From Oscillospiraceae bacterium (GTDB lineage: Bacteria > Bacillota > Clostridia > Oscillospirales > Oscillospiraceae), in assembly GCA_902778115.1 (NCBI GenBank), contig CACYWG010000019.1, positions 1-48,553 on the forward strand: a DNA stretch of 48,553 nucleotides, in the 5' to 3' direction. This document shows positions 14,840 to 24,894 of this stretch, in pieces. Under the pieces are notes generated by a model that saw nothing but the letters and a program-made list of their open reading frames with translations, made no database searches and was not told the DNA's origin. The first letter of the stretch is position 1. Each line of letters starts with the position of its first letter. Made by a program: the position numbers and the translations under genes.

Positions 14840-14867
14840 AAAATACCGCGGCTTTCGCCGCGGTATT
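14840..14867. terminator. Terminator of MATE transporter 1 (bidirectional)
   Basis: Stem AAATACCGCGG / CCGCGGTATTT with a 6-nt loop and T-runs on both sides. It follows the MATE stop on the minus strand and also stops the orphan plus-strand promoter. Confidence 0.9.
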
Positions 14868-14868
14868 T

Positions 14869-16254
14869 TTATTCAATTCCGCTCTTCTTTTTCCATTTTC
14901 CGGTGCGGTACACGATCAGCGTGACCAGCATACCGGTGAGCCACGCGGCCAGCAGCGACACGAAGACCATCCGCTCCTGTGTCAGCAGCGGCGCGCCGAG
15001 GCGGCGCGTCAGCGCGACCATGCCGTAGGCCACGGGCAGGCGCATGGCGATCGTCGTGCCGAAGCTGATCCACATCGGCGTCACGGTGTCGCCCGCGCCG
15101 CGCATCACGCCCTGCAGCACCTGCGTGACGGACATCGCCACATAGCCGACGGCGAGGATGTACATCATGCCCATGGAGAGCTTGATGAGGCTCTGCTCCG
15201 GGGTGAACAGCCGCATCAGCGCCGGGCCGAAGAGCAGCACCAGCGGCGTGAGCACCAGGGCGGTGCCGACCGAGAGCATCAGGCCCTGGCGGGTGCCGTC
15301 CTTCAGGCGGTCGAGCCGCCGCGCGCCGATATTTTGCCCGGCGTAGGTGCTCATCGCCTGGCCGAAGCTGAAATTCGGCAGCATGGCATAGCCGTCCACA
15401 CGCATGACCATCACGTTGCAGGCCACGAACATCTCGTCGCCGAAGCTGTTGATGAGCCGCTGCACCACCATCATCGCCAGCGAGAAGATCGCCTGGGTCA
15501 GGCCGGAGGGCACGCCGAGCCGGATGATGAGGCCGATATAGCGCCGCTCGGGGCGCAGATCCGTCCAGCGCAGGCGGAAAACCTCCTTGAGGGACAGCAG
15601 CTTCACGGCGCACAGCACCGCGGAGATGCCCTGGGCGATGATGGTCGCCAGCGCGACGCCCGCCACGCCCATGCTGTCCACCAGCGCCAGGTCCAGCACG
15701 ATGTTGATGGCCGAGGTGATCATCAGATACAGCAGCGCCGAAAACGAGTCGCCCAGGCCGCGCAGGATGCCGGCGAAGATATTATAAAAGAAGAAGCCCG
15801 CGATGCCGTAGAAAAAGATGTCCAGATAGGCCTTGCACTGCCCGTACATGCTGTCCATCGTGCCCACCGCGCGCAGCAGCGGCCCCGTGAGCAGAGGCCC
15901 TGCGATCATGATGACGGCGCTGGCGATCGCGGTGGCGGTGACACAGTTGCCGATCGTGCGGGCCAGGCCCTCCGAATCCTTCGCGCCGAAGCGCTGGGAG
16001 ACAAGGATGCCCGCGCCGGTGGAGATGCCGACGAAGAGCGCCAGCAGCAGGTTCAGCACCGGTGAGGCGTTGCCGACCGCGCCGAGCGCCTGGTAGCCCC
16101 AGCGGCTGTTGCCCACGACCACGGCGTCCACCGTGTTGTACAGCTGCTGGGCGAAGTTGCCGATCAGCAGCGGAAACGCAAACTCCGCGATGCGCCGCCA
16201 GGGCTCGCCCTGGCTCATATCGCGCGGAGAAAACAGCTCACGAATCTTGCTCAT
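14869..16254 (-). CDS. MATE family efflux transporter
   Basis: 461 aa, twelve predicted membrane helices in two MatE halves (QLYNTVDAVVVG near the start; the second half opens at IIRLGVPSGLTQAIF). Family members export drugs or metabolites using H+ or Na+ gradients. The substrate is unknown. The start at 16254 has AAGGGA as SD. The gap to the upstream rubredoxin gene is only 63 bp and is filled by a terminator whose T-run abuts the SD, so expression must come from read-through or an unseen promoter. Confidence 0.92.
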   Translation of the reverse strand: MSKIRELFSPRDMSQGEPWRRIAEFAFPLLIGNFAQQLYNTVDAVVVGNSRWGYQALGAVGNASPVLNLLLALFVGISTGAGILVSQRFGAKDSEGLARTIGNCVTATAIASAVIMIAGPLLTGPLLRAVGTMDSMYGQCKAYLDIFFYGIAGFFFYNIFAGILRGLGDSFSALLYLMITSAINIVLDLALVDSMGVAGVALATIIAQGISAVLCAVKLLSLKEVFRLRWTDLRPERRYIGLIIRLGVPSGLTQAIFSLAMMVVQRLINSFGDEMFVACNVMVMRVDGYAMLPNFSFGQAMSTYAGQNIGARRLDRLKDGTRQGLMLSVGTALVLTPLVLLFGPALMRLFTPEQSLIKLSMGMMYILAVGYVAMSVTQVLQGVMRGAGDTVTPMWISFGTTIAMRLPVAYGMVALTRRLGAPLLTQERMVFVSLLAAWLTGMLVTLIVYRTGKWKKKSGIE

Positions 16255-16269
16255 AGTTTCCCTTTCTCA

Positions 16270-16304
16270 AAAAAGCTCCCCTGCCGCTTCGGCAGGGGAG
16301 TTTT
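16270..16304 (-). terminator. Terminator between rubredoxin and MATE 1
   Basis: Ten-bp stem CTCCCCTGCC / GGCAGGGGAG with a 5-nt loop, then TTTTTT on the minus strand. The MATE SD starts about 4 nt after the T-run. Confidence 0.9.
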
Positions 16305-16317
16305 GCCCCGGAAGCTC

Positions 16318-16452
16318 TTATTCCTCGGGGCTGAAGCTGTCCTTGCCGGCGCCGCAGAGCTCGCAGGCAAAGTCCTCGGGAAGGTCTTCCCACTTCACGC
16401 CGGTCTCTTCTTCGTCGTAGACCCAGCCGCAGATATCGCATACATAACGCAT
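16318..16452 (-). CDS. Rubredoxin
   Basis: Complete 44-aa rubredoxin. Two iron-binding knuckles, CDICG (Cys 5 and 8) and CELCG (Cys 29 and 32), surround the conserved GWVYDEEETGVKWEDLPEDF stretch. It is a small cytoplasmic one-electron carrier, used in clostridia with NADH-rubredoxin reductase, rubrerythrin or superoxide-reductase systems. At 44 aa it is a little shorter than the usual 52-54, lacking the C-terminal tail. SD AGGAGG before ATG 16452. Promoter at 16530-16558. Confidence 0.95.
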   Translation of the reverse strand: MRYVCDICGWVYDEEETGVKWEDLPEDFACELCGAGKDSFSPEE

Positions 16453-16529
16453 GGTGCAATCCTCCTGAATAATAATTGTTGCAAATCTTACCGCACAGGA
16501 CAGGCCGCGGCCTGCCGTCCGCTGCTTTG

Positions 16530-16558
16530 ACTATACTTGATTGCGGCGATAATTGCAA
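16530..16558 (-). promoter_or_regulatory. Promoter of the rubredoxin gene
   Basis: -35 TTGCAA (16553-16558), 17-nt spacer and -10 TATAGT (16530-16535) on the minus strand. A divergent promoter for the ThrE genes lies 33 bp away. Confidence 0.78.
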
Positions 16559-16590
16559 GGCCTTGTTGCAAATTATCCCCGCCGCTCCCC

Positions 16591-16619
16591 TTGACTTTTC
16601 TGCCGCCGCCCCATACAAT
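16591..16619 (+). promoter_or_regulatory. Promoter of the threonine/serine exporter operon
   Basis: TTGACT (16591-16596), 17-nt spacer and TACAAT (16614-16619). Confidence 0.8.
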
Positions 16620-16656
16620 ACGGCCAGAGACTATCTCTTTTTTGGGGAGAATCGAC

Positions 16657-17430
16657 ATGGATCTGACAAGACAGGAACAGGGCCGGCTGCTCGACTGCCT
16701 GCTGGAGATGGGCGACCTGCTGCTCGATTGCGGCGCGGAGATCGGCCGCGTGGAGGACACGCTCAGCCGCATGGGCCATGCCTACGGCGCCGAGCAGATG
16801 AATGTGTTCGTCATTCCCTCTCTCATCAGCGTCAGCATGAGCTTTCCTGACACGGAGGCCATCACCGAGACCCGGCGCATCCATTCCTTCGGCAACACGG
16901 ACTTCTGCCGGCTGGAGAAGATCAACGCCATGAGCCGCCAGTGCTCGACCGCGCCGCTCCCTTTGGATGAGCTGCGTGCGCGGCTGGACAAGGTGGCGCA
17001 CGGGCGCAAGCCCTTCTCCATGGTCTTCTGGGGCAGCGTTCTCGGCGGCGGCGGCTTTGCCGTCTTCTTCGGCGGCGATCTGTGGGACGGTCTGGTCGCG
17101 GCGGTCTTTGCCGCGGTGGTCTGCCTGCTGCAGCGGCGCCTGGGCCGGACGCAGCTCGGCGTGGTCGCCTCCAACCTGATGGTCTCGCTGGTCATCGGTC
17201 TCGGCGTCGGCCTGGTGGCGGAGCTGATCCCCGCCCTGCACATGGACAAGATCCTCATCGGCGACATCATGCTGCTGATCCCCGGCCTGGCCATGACCAA
17301 CGCCATCCGCAACACCCTGCTCGGAAACACGATCTCCGGCGTGGTGCGTCTGGCCGAAAGCCTGATCTGGGCCGCGGCCCTGGCCGGCGGTTTCATGGTC
17401 GCGCTGGTCATCGTCGGCCTGCTGCCCTGA
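16657..17430 (+). CDS. Threonine/serine exporter, ThrE N-terminal-type subunit
   Basis: 257 aa of the ThrE/DUF1212 family (PF06738 type). The soluble N-terminal part carries the family signature LLDCGAEIGRVEDTLSRM and MNVFVIPSLISVSM. About five membrane helices follow (about 118-257). In this split form it pairs with the small ThrE_2 subunit encoded 14 bp downstream. SD GGGGAGA before ATG 16657. Amino-acid specificity is inferred from the family only. Confidence 0.88.
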   Translation: MDLTRQEQGRLLDCLLEMGDLLLDCGAEIGRVEDTLSRMGHAYGAEQMNVFVIPSLISVSMSFPDTEAITETRRIHSFGNTDFCRLEKINAMSRQCSTAPLPLDELRARLDKVAHGRKPFSMVFWGSVLGGGGFAVFFGGDLWDGLVAAVFAAVVCLLQRRLGRTQLGVVASNLMVSLVIGLGVGLVAELIPALHMDKILIGDIMLLIPGLAMTNAIRNTLLGNTISGVVRLAESLIWAAALAGGFMVALVIVGLLP

Positions 17431-17444
17431 AAGGAGGAAGCGAC

Positions 17445-17873
17445 ATGAAACCTGCTCTGATCCAGCTTCTGACCGCCTTCCTCTCCTCGCTGGGCTTTTC
17501 GATGGTCTTCGGTCTGCGCCGCCGCTTTCTGGCCTACGCCGCGCTGGGCGGTCTGCTCTGCTGGGGCGTTTACCTCGGCATGGACGCCTGGACGCATATG
17601 GAGTTTCTCTCCTGCCTGCTGGCCTCATCCTTCGCCGTCGTCTATGCGGAGCTGCTGGCCCGCCTGCTGAAAACGCCCGCCACGCTCTTTGTCGTGCCGG
17701 CCATCCTCCCGCTGGTGCCGGGCGGCTCGCTCTATTATACAATGGAAAACGTCGTCCACGGGCGGCTGGAGGCCGCGCGCAGCTACGGTCAGCAGACGCT
17801 GATCGTCGCCCTGGCCATCGCCGCCGGCATCAGCTTCGTCGTGGCGCTGCGCGAGCTGCGGGCGAGAAGATAA
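17445..17873 (+). CDS. Threonine/serine exporter, ThrE_2-type small subunit
   Basis: 142 aa with four membrane helices; PF12821-type partner of the preceding subunit. The family pattern PATLFVVPAILPLVPGGSLY is present. SD AAAGGAGG, and it starts 14 bp after the first subunit, so the two form one operon and probably one exporter. Confidence 0.87.
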   Translation: MKPALIQLLTAFLSSLGFSMVFGLRRRFLAYAALGGLLCWGVYLGMDAWTHMEFLSCLLASSFAVVYAELLARLLKTPATLFVVPAILPLVPGGSLYYTMENVVHGRLEAARSYGQQTLIVALAIAAGISFVVALRELRARR

Positions 17874-17882
17874 AAAAACTTG

Positions 17883-17907
17883 ACCCGCCGTGTTCACCGC
17901 GGCGGGT
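17883..17907 (+). terminator. Weak hairpin between ThrE_2 and gluQ
   Basis: Stem ACCCGCCG / CGGCGGGT with a 9-nt loop; only CTGTCTTG follows, so termination is doubtful. It leaves just 15 nt before the gluQ ATG, which has no clear SD. Confidence 0.4.
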
Positions 17908-17922
17908 CTGTCTTGAAATACA

Positions 17923-18846
17923 ATGGAAAAAGCTGTTGTCGGGCGCTTTGCGCCCAGCCCCTCGGGCTATCTGCATATGGGAAATCTGCTCGCCATGCTG
18001 CTGGCATGGCTGGACTGCCGCGCCCTCGGCGGAGAGCTCGTCTTCCGCATGGAGGATCTGGATCCCGCCCGCTCCAAGCCGGAGTATATCGCGGCGCTGG
18101 CCGACGACCTGCGCTGGCTGGGCCTCGACTGGGACCGCGGCTGGCCCGATCCCGCCTATGCCCAGTCGAAGCGCAGGGCGCTGTATGAGCAGGCCTTCCG
18201 GCAGCTGGAGGCGCGGGATCTCGTCTATCCCTGCTGGTGCAGCCGCGCCGAGCGTCTGGCTGCGGCCTCCGCGCCTCACCCCGGCGAGCAGCAGGCAGAC
18301 TTCGGCTGCCGCTGCGCCCGTTTGAGCCGGAGCGAGCGCGAAGAGCTGCTGCGCGGCGGCCGGCCGCCCGCCTGGAAGCTCCGCTGCCCGGATGAGACGG
18401 TCTGCGTCAGCGACGGGCACTACGGCCCGCTTGCGCAGAACCTCGCCCGCGAGGCCGGAGACTGCATCATCCGCCGCGCGGACGGCGTATATGCCTATCA
18501 GCTCGCCGTCAGCGTGGACGATATGGCAATGGGCGTGACGCGCGTGGTGCGCGGGCGCGACCTGCTCTCCTCCGCGCCGCGGCAGAAATGGCTGATCGAA
18601 ACGCTCGGCGGCGCCGCGCCGGACTACTGCCACGGCCCGCTGATCGCCTCCGGCGACGGAAAGCTCTCCAAGCGTCTCGGGAGCCTCAGCACCCGGCAGC
18701 TGCGGCAGGACTATACGCCGGAAGCGCTCGTCGGTCGTCTGGCCCGGCTGTGCGGGCTGATTGAAAAGGAAGAAGCCCTCACACCGCGCGAACTCCTGTC
18801 CGAGTTCTCCTGGGACAAGGTCAAAACAGAGGATATCCCGATATGA
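17923..18846 (+). CDS. gluQ: Glutamyl-Q tRNA(Asp) synthetase
   Basis: 307 aa, a truncated glutamyl-tRNA synthetase paralogue lacking the anticodon domain. It activates glutamate and attaches it to queuosine-34 of tRNA-Asp. HIGH-type motif HMGN (18-21), MEDLDPARS, zinc ligands C104/C106 (CWC) and C129/C131 (CRC), and KMSKS-type KLSKR (247-251). The start is set by the conserved N-terminus (VVGRFAPSPSGYLHMG); no good SD is seen, which is odd in this genome. It may be co-transcribed with the ThrE genes. Confidence 0.9.
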   Translation: MEKAVVGRFAPSPSGYLHMGNLLAMLLAWLDCRALGGELVFRMEDLDPARSKPEYIAALADDLRWLGLDWDRGWPDPAYAQSKRRALYEQAFRQLEARDLVYPCWCSRAERLAAASAPHPGEQQADFGCRCARLSRSEREELLRGGRPPAWKLRCPDETVCVSDGHYGPLAQNLAREAGDCIIRRADGVYAYQLAVSVDDMAMGVTRVVRGRDLLSSAPRQKWLIETLGGAAPDYCHGPLIASGDGKLSKRLGSLSTRQLRQDYTPEALVGRLARLCGLIEKEEALTPRELLSEFSWDKVKTEDIPI

Positions 18847-18850
18847 TGAT

Positions 18851-18887
18851 AAGAAAACGCCGCCGGCTGAGCCGGCGGCGTTTTCTT
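18851..18887. terminator. Bidirectional terminator gluQ / lyxose isomerase
   Basis: Perfect 17-bp arms AAGAAAACGCCGCCGGC and complement with a 3-nt loop. It overlaps the stop codon of the minus-strand isomerase gene and ends both converging transcripts. Confidence 0.92.
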
Positions 18888-19569
18888 ATGCTTCGGGGTA
18901 TTCGCCGCAGAGCAGGCGGTAGGGCGGCTCGTCCTCCTCGATCGTCGGGAAGCGGCCCACCGGCGGGTTGAAGCGGTTGTCGGTATTGTCGTCGTTGCAC
19001 TGGCTCACCTCGCCCAGCAGCACCGGGCCGGTGCCGGGCTCGACGGTGAAGTCGTGGTACAGACGCTGCTGGATGTGGATGCTCTCGCCCGGCGTGAGGC
19101 GCACCTGCGTGCCGGCGGGCACGGTGTAGGTCCGGCCGTCCGTGTGCACGGTCACGTCGCTGTCATAGTCGATCTCCTCGTCCGGCAGCGAATTATAGAC
19201 CCGGATCAGCACGTTGCCGCCCGCGCGGTTGATGATGTCTTCGGTCTTGTACCAGTGGAAGTGCATCGGGGAATACTGGCTCTCCTTCAGATACAGCAGC
19301 TTTTCGGCGTAGACCTTGGGGTATTTGTCCGCCATGGCGCGGTTGCCGTTTCGCAGGGTGATAAGCGAAAAGCCCACCTTGTCAAAGTCGCCGAGGCCGT
19401 AATCCGTGATGTCCCAGCCCAGCATGCAGTCGCGCACCTCGTCGTATTCGTGGCCGACGTGCTGCCAGTCCTCCGGCGTAAAAGCGCAAAACGGCGGCAG
19501 GGACACGCGGTAGTCCCGGATCATCTGCTCCATCTCACGCAGCGCCGCGTTGATCTCACTTCGTTTCAT
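18886..19569 (-). CDS. D-lyxose isomerase
   Basis: 227 aa cupin-fold sugar isomerase (PF07385 type), the same length as the characterised E. coli enzyme. It converts D-lyxose/D-xylulose and D-mannose/D-fructose. Metal ligands are in place: H103 and H105 (MHFHW), E110 (KTED), H172 (LYHDF). Its ATG overlaps the upstream kinase stop by 4 nt (ATGA). Last gene of the sugar operon 18886-26196. Confidence 0.9.
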   Translation of the reverse strand: MKRSEINAALREMEQMIRDYRVSLPPFCAFTPEDWQHVGHEYDEVRDCMLGWDITDYGLGDFDKVGFSLITLRNGNRAMADKYPKVYAEKLLYLKESQYSPMHFHWYKTEDIINRAGGNVLIRVYNSLPDEEIDYDSDVTVHTDGRTYTVPAGTQVRLTPGESIHIQQRLYHDFTVEPGTGPVLLGEVSQCNDDNTDNRFNPPVGRFPTIEEDEPPYRLLCGEYPEA

Positions 19570-21209
19570 CGTTCGTCCTCCATCATGGCATAGTAGATCG
19601 CGCCGACCGCCTGGCCGAACTGCGCCACCGTCACGCCGGGCCGCTGCGCCAGCTGCCGCATCAGCGGCGAGCAGGCGAGGTTCTCGTCTGCGGCGATCAG
19701 CCGCAGCTCCGGCATCACTTCCGCGCAGCCCTCGCGGATCAGCTCGAAACAGCGCGCCCGCTTGACAAAGCGGCCGTAGAGATAGCGTACCGGAGTCTCG
19801 GGGTGCAGGATGAAGTCCATTTCGCGGTTCACCTGCGCCAGGTGCCGCCCGATGCGGCGGAAGATTTCTTCCGCCTCCGGCTTCCCCTCTTCGGCCAGCG
19901 CCATCAGATGCTCGAGGCAGGGCTTTCGCAGATCGCGGGGGCTGCTTTGGATCTGCAGCAGGCCGTCTGTTTCTTCGGTAAAGCCATCCAGCATCGCGCT
20001 CTCCAGCTCCTGGGCCATGCGGTAGCAGGCCGCCTGGCCCAGATAGCGCCGCGCGCCGGGCAGGCCGGAGTTCTCATTGCAGACCGAGCGCAGATCCGTC
20101 GGCGCATAGCGCCGCTGCGGGAAGCTGCCCAGATCCACCAGGAAATCGTACATCTCCAGCGGCAGCTCCGGCACCCGCCCGTCCGGCAGCAGCCAGCCGC
20201 TGCCGAGGTCGGTGCCCAGGGTGTGTGCCAGCACGCCGCCCTCCAGGCCCGTCTCCCCGCCGCAGGCCAGCTCCATCGCGGCGGCAAAGGCCGCCATGTT
20301 GCCGTCGTTTGTGATGCGCACGCGCCCGCCGGGGACGCAGCGGCTCAGCAGCCGATCCTTCAGGCCGCCGAGCTTTCGGAATTCGCTCTCGTAGTCGAGC
20401 GCGGGATTGTCCCGCAGGCCGCGGGTCTTGGGCGTCTCGCCGCCGAGAATGCGGTCGCGGATCACCACGTCGGGAAAGCTCAGGCCGATCGCGTCAAAGC
20501 GCTGCCCGCCGGTTGCGGCCAGCGCCTCGTCCAGCAATTCGAGCAGCGGCGCGATAATGCCCTCCGCCGTCGGGCTGCGGGAGGGATCCCAGTCGTATTC
20601 GCGGGTATAGAGCAGCTGCCCGCCGCGGGAGACGGCGAGCTTCACATCCGTGCCGCCCACGTCCATGCCGCAGCAGAAGACGTCCTTTCCCTTTTCCGCC
20701 GCCGTGCGCAGCTTATTGCCCAGATCGCAGGCAGCCGCTTTTCCTTCCCGCGGAGGCAGCGGCGCATAGCGGCCGATGTCCTCCTGCGCGAAGGCGAAGG
20801 GTTGCGCGCCGAGCGCGGCGCCGATGCGGTTTGACACGCTCACCGCCTTGCCATAGCCGCGCCTTACGCTCTGCCTCAGCTGGAACACCGTCTCCAGCTC
20901 CCCGACGAGACCGGCGAGCGCTTCGTTCTCCGTGCGGAAAAACACGCGCAGCTCGCGCCCGCCGCGGGCAGACAGCAGATTGAAAACACAGGCGCTCAGG
21001 ATCGACAGCGCAAAGTCCCGCTCCCCGTCTCCCTGCCAGGGCGGCAGGAACAGCGGGAAATCCTCCCGGCCGCCGTCGCAGCCGGTGAGGCGCAATACAA
21101 GGCGTTCAGCCTCCGGCGCAGCTGCGCCGGAGGCTCTCAGGTCGCCCAGCCAGACCGCTTCCCCGGCCCCGGCGGACGCAAGATAAGGTTTGTAAAACGA
21201 TTCCATCAT
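19566..21209 (-). CDS. ROK-like sugar kinase with N-terminal extension
   Basis: 547 aa. An actin-fold kinase core begins near residue 180 with the ATP phosphate motif CCGMDVGGTDVKLAV (about 179-193). It continues with SFPDVVIRD, ITNDGNMAAFAAAME and HTLGTDLGSGWL. The usual ROK zinc motif CxCGxxGC is absent, and about 175 residues precede the core, so it is a divergent member. Expected role: phosphorylating a sugar brought in by the operon's transporter or made by the isomerase. It overlaps both neighbours by 4 nt. Confidence 0.75.
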   Translation of the reverse strand: MMESFYKPYLASAGAGEAVWLGDLRASGAAAPEAERLVLRLTGCDGGREDFPLFLPPWQGDGERDFALSILSACVFNLLSARGGRELRVFFRTENEALAGLVGELETVFQLRQSVRRGYGKAVSVSNRIGAALGAQPFAFAQEDIGRYAPLPPREGKAAACDLGNKLRTAAEKGKDVFCCGMDVGGTDVKLAVSRGGQLLYTREYDWDPSRSPTAEGIIAPLLELLDEALAATGGQRFDAIGLSFPDVVIRDRILGGETPKTRGLRDNPALDYESEFRKLGGLKDRLLSRCVPGGRVRITNDGNMAAFAAAMELACGGETGLEGGVLAHTLGTDLGSGWLLPDGRVPELPLEMYDFLVDLGSFPQRRYAPTDLRSVCNENSGLPGARRYLGQAACYRMAQELESAMLDGFTEETDGLLQIQSSPRDLRKPCLEHLMALAEEGKPEAEEIFRRIGRHLAQVNREMDFILHPETPVRYLYGRFVKRARCFELIREGCAEVMPELRLIAADENLACSPLMRQLAQRPGVTVAQFGQAVGAIYYAMMEDER

Positions 21210-21826
21210 TCACTCCGGACGGGGATCCCCGCCTCGTTCAGCTCGCGGCGCAGCCGCGCCATATCCCGGAAGAACACCGTGCCCCGCAGTCCGGCGCAGC
21301 GCGCGCCGTCGATGTTCAGCGGGCTGTCGTCGATGAAGAAGCACTCCGCCGGGTCCAGCCGGAATTTCTCGAAGAAGCGCTCGTAGATCTCATGCTGGGG
21401 CTTGAGGAGCTTCTCGTCCGCCGAGACGAGCAGTCCCCGGAAGCACTCGTGCGCCGGGAGACGGTCGAAGTAGTCGTGCAGGAAGCTCGTGGCGTTGGAG
21501 AGGATGTAGAGGTCGTAGCCCAGCGCGTGGATCTCGCGGATCAGCGCCTCCACGCCCTCGATGTGGACCAGCTCTCCCTTCCACCAGTCGCGCACGCAGC
21601 GCTCCGCCGCGCCGTGCAGGCGCTCGGGCAGCCGCCGGCAGATGCGTTCCAGGCCCTCGTCCTGGCTCATCGTCCCGCGGTCCATCGTCACCCATTCCAT
21701 GCCGTCGAAGACCTCGCGGCGGAGGAGCTTCGCGTCCTCCCCCGCGATGCCGTTGCTGGCGATGATCTTGTCCGGGTCCCACTCGATGAGGACGTTTCCC
21801 ATATCAAAAACGACTTGTCTGATCAT
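21206..21826 (-). CDS. HAD-superfamily hydrolase (glucose-1-phosphatase-like, subfamily IA)
   Basis: 206 aa. Motif I VVFDMGNVLIEW with nucleophile D8; the second Asp is replaced by Gly as in YihX-like sugar phosphatases. Motif II LSNAT, motif III Lys in LLKPQHEIYERF and motif IV FFIDDSPLNIDGA. It probably dephosphorylates a sugar phosphate. It is joined by ATGA overlaps to the permease before it and the kinase after it, which ties it to the transported substrate. Confidence 0.85.
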   Translation of the reverse strand: MIRQVVFDMGNVLIEWDPDKIIASNGIAGEDAKLLRREVFDGMEWVTMDRGTMSQDEGLERICRRLPERLHGAAERCVRDWWKGELVHIEGVEALIREIHALGYDLYILSNATSFLHDYFDRLPAHECFRGLLVSADEKLLKPQHEIYERFFEKFRLDPAECFFIDDSPLNIDGARCAGLRGTVFFRDMARLRRELNEAGIPVRSE

Positions 21827-23729
21827 GCGTCTGCCCGCTCCGCCTTTCCTTTTCTGAATTTGGCGCGCAGCGCCTCCATGCGCTTGCGCCGCCGGTCGCG
21901 GATCTCCAGCCGGTCGCCGAGGTCGCGCGAGCCTACGCCGTAGACCAGGTAGAGGATCAGGCCGGACACCAGCATGATAAACACCGTGGACGCGCAGCGG
22001 CGGCCGGAGGCGTTGATGTTGTAGCCGTACAGGCCTTCCTCGGCGCACATGGCCTGGATGACCATAGCGTAGCTGGTGCCGTAGGTGCTGGCGAAGGTGG
22101 CGGACATGTCGTACTCGGTGAACAGAGCATTGAAGTTCAGCGCGAAGACCGCCAGGACGCTCGGCAGGATGATGGGGAGCTTCACCTTGAGGAAGGTGCG
22201 GACCGGACTGGAGCTGAGGTTTCGCGCCGCGTCCTCCAGCTCCTCGTCGATCGTGTAGAACGAGGCCTTGATCATGCGCAGCGAGAAGGGCAGCTTCGTC
22301 ACCGTGTAGGCCATGACGATCAAGATGCGGACGTTCTGGGCATAGTACAGGTTCGTGTTGCCCACGTACCAGACCGTATCGGAGTTGAAGTAGGTGCGGT
22401 AGGAATAGCAGATGAGGATGGTCGGCAGCAGCCAGGGGAACAGCAGCGCGTACTCCAGCACGACGCCGGTGCCCTTGTTCTTTTTCTTGAACATATAGTT
22501 GACCGCCACCACGACGATCACGCAGGCCAGCGCCGCCGCCAGCGCCGAGAGGATGAAGCTCAGCTTGATGCCGCCGAGCGTCGCCTCGTTGGAGAACACG
22601 CCCGAGATCGAGCCGACGCGGGTCTTGTACTTGCCGCGGCTGGTGAGGTACTCATAGTCCTGCTTGCCGATGAAGTTGATCAGCGTCCAGTGGCTCAGAT
22701 CGAGCTTTTTCAGGCGGATGGCGCTGTAGGTCTGGAAGGAGAAGATCACGATCATCACGACCGGGGTCATGTAGATGATGAACAGGATGTAGGCGTAGAT
22801 ATGCGCGATGACGTTGGCCACGGGGTTGTTGATCTTCTGCTTCTGCAGCCGCGCCTTGGTCTTGGACACGGAGAGGTAGTGGCCCTTGCGCTCGTAGGCG
22901 GACAGCACCGTCAGCAGAATGATCGTGAACATGGCCAGGATGATCGACAGCAGGGCCGCGCGGGCCTGCGGGAAGGCCTCGTCCGCCGTGGACGAGCCGG
23001 CCAGGCGCACGATCTCGGGGTTGATGGAGTCATAGCCCAGCAGGGTCGGCGCGGACATGGCGCAAAGGCCCGTGATGAAGGTCATGACCGTCAGGGAAAA
23101 CAGGGTCGGGATCAGGGTCGGCAGCACGACCTTCCAGAGCACCTTGAAGGGATTGGCGCCCATGTTGCGCGCGGCCTCCACGGTGTTGTAGTCGATGCCG
23201 CGGATGGCGTTGCGCAGGAAGAGCATATGGTTCGAGGTGCAGGCGAAGGTCATCGTAAACAGCACCGCGTTGAAGCCGGAAAACCAGTTGGGATTGAAGG
23301 CCGGGAACGCGTTTTTCAGCGCCGTTGTCAGGATGCCGTCGCTGGCGTAGAGGAACATGTAGCCGGTGACCAGAGCCACGCCGGAGTAGATCATCGTGGT
23401 CATATAGCCCAGCCGCAGGATCTTCGCGCCCTTGATGTCAAAGTACTCGGTGAGCAGCACGATGGAGATGCCGACGACGTTGACCGTGAGCACCAGCAGC
23501 ACGGCCAGCTTCAGCGAGTTCCAGACGTATTTGCCCATCGTGCCGGCCAGGAAGAAGCGGATCACGGCGAAGGGATCGCGCTCCCCGGCGGCGTTGGTGG
23601 TGTTGAAGATGCTGGTCAGCGTGTTCAGACACGGCAGCAGCATGAAGCCGAAGAAGAGATAGGCGAAAAATGCGACGCCGAACACGCGCAGCAGCCACTC
23701 CGGATGAAGCTTTTTGTCCAGAGTCTGGC

Positions 23730-23733
<4 letters not shown>
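21823..23733 (-). CDS. ABC transporter permease, two fused permease domains
   Basis: 636 aa with two BPD-type permease halves, each with an EAA loop (VEAARNMGANPFKVLWKVVLP near 190; LEDAARNLSSSPVRTFLKVKLP near 525). This fused layout is that of the FbpB/AfuB group. FbpB homologues are annotated as ferric iron permeases, but AfuB takes up hexose phosphates. The sugar-metabolism neighbours here favour a sugar or sugar-phosphate substrate. The ATG overlaps the ATPase stop by 4 nt. Confidence 0.87.
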
Positions 23734-24767
<1,034 letters not shown>

Positions 24768-24842
24768 ATGGACAACTCCTTTGCTCTGTGTCTGTGTTCC
24801 CGGCGGGAACGGAGGGCAGTCCGGGTCTTTTCTCCCGATACA

Positions 24843-24876
24843 GATATGGCGACTTGGTTGCCCAAGTCGCCATATC
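24843..24876 (-). repeat. Perfect intercistronic hairpin between binding protein and ATPase genes
   Basis: Arms GATATGGCGACTTGG / CCAAGTCGCCATATC with a 4-nt loop and no T-run. It lies 18 bp after the binding-protein stop. Such hairpins often stabilise the upstream message so that the binding protein is made in excess over the membrane parts. Confidence 0.8.
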
Positions 24877-24894
24877 CAGTTTCTGTGTGTTCGA

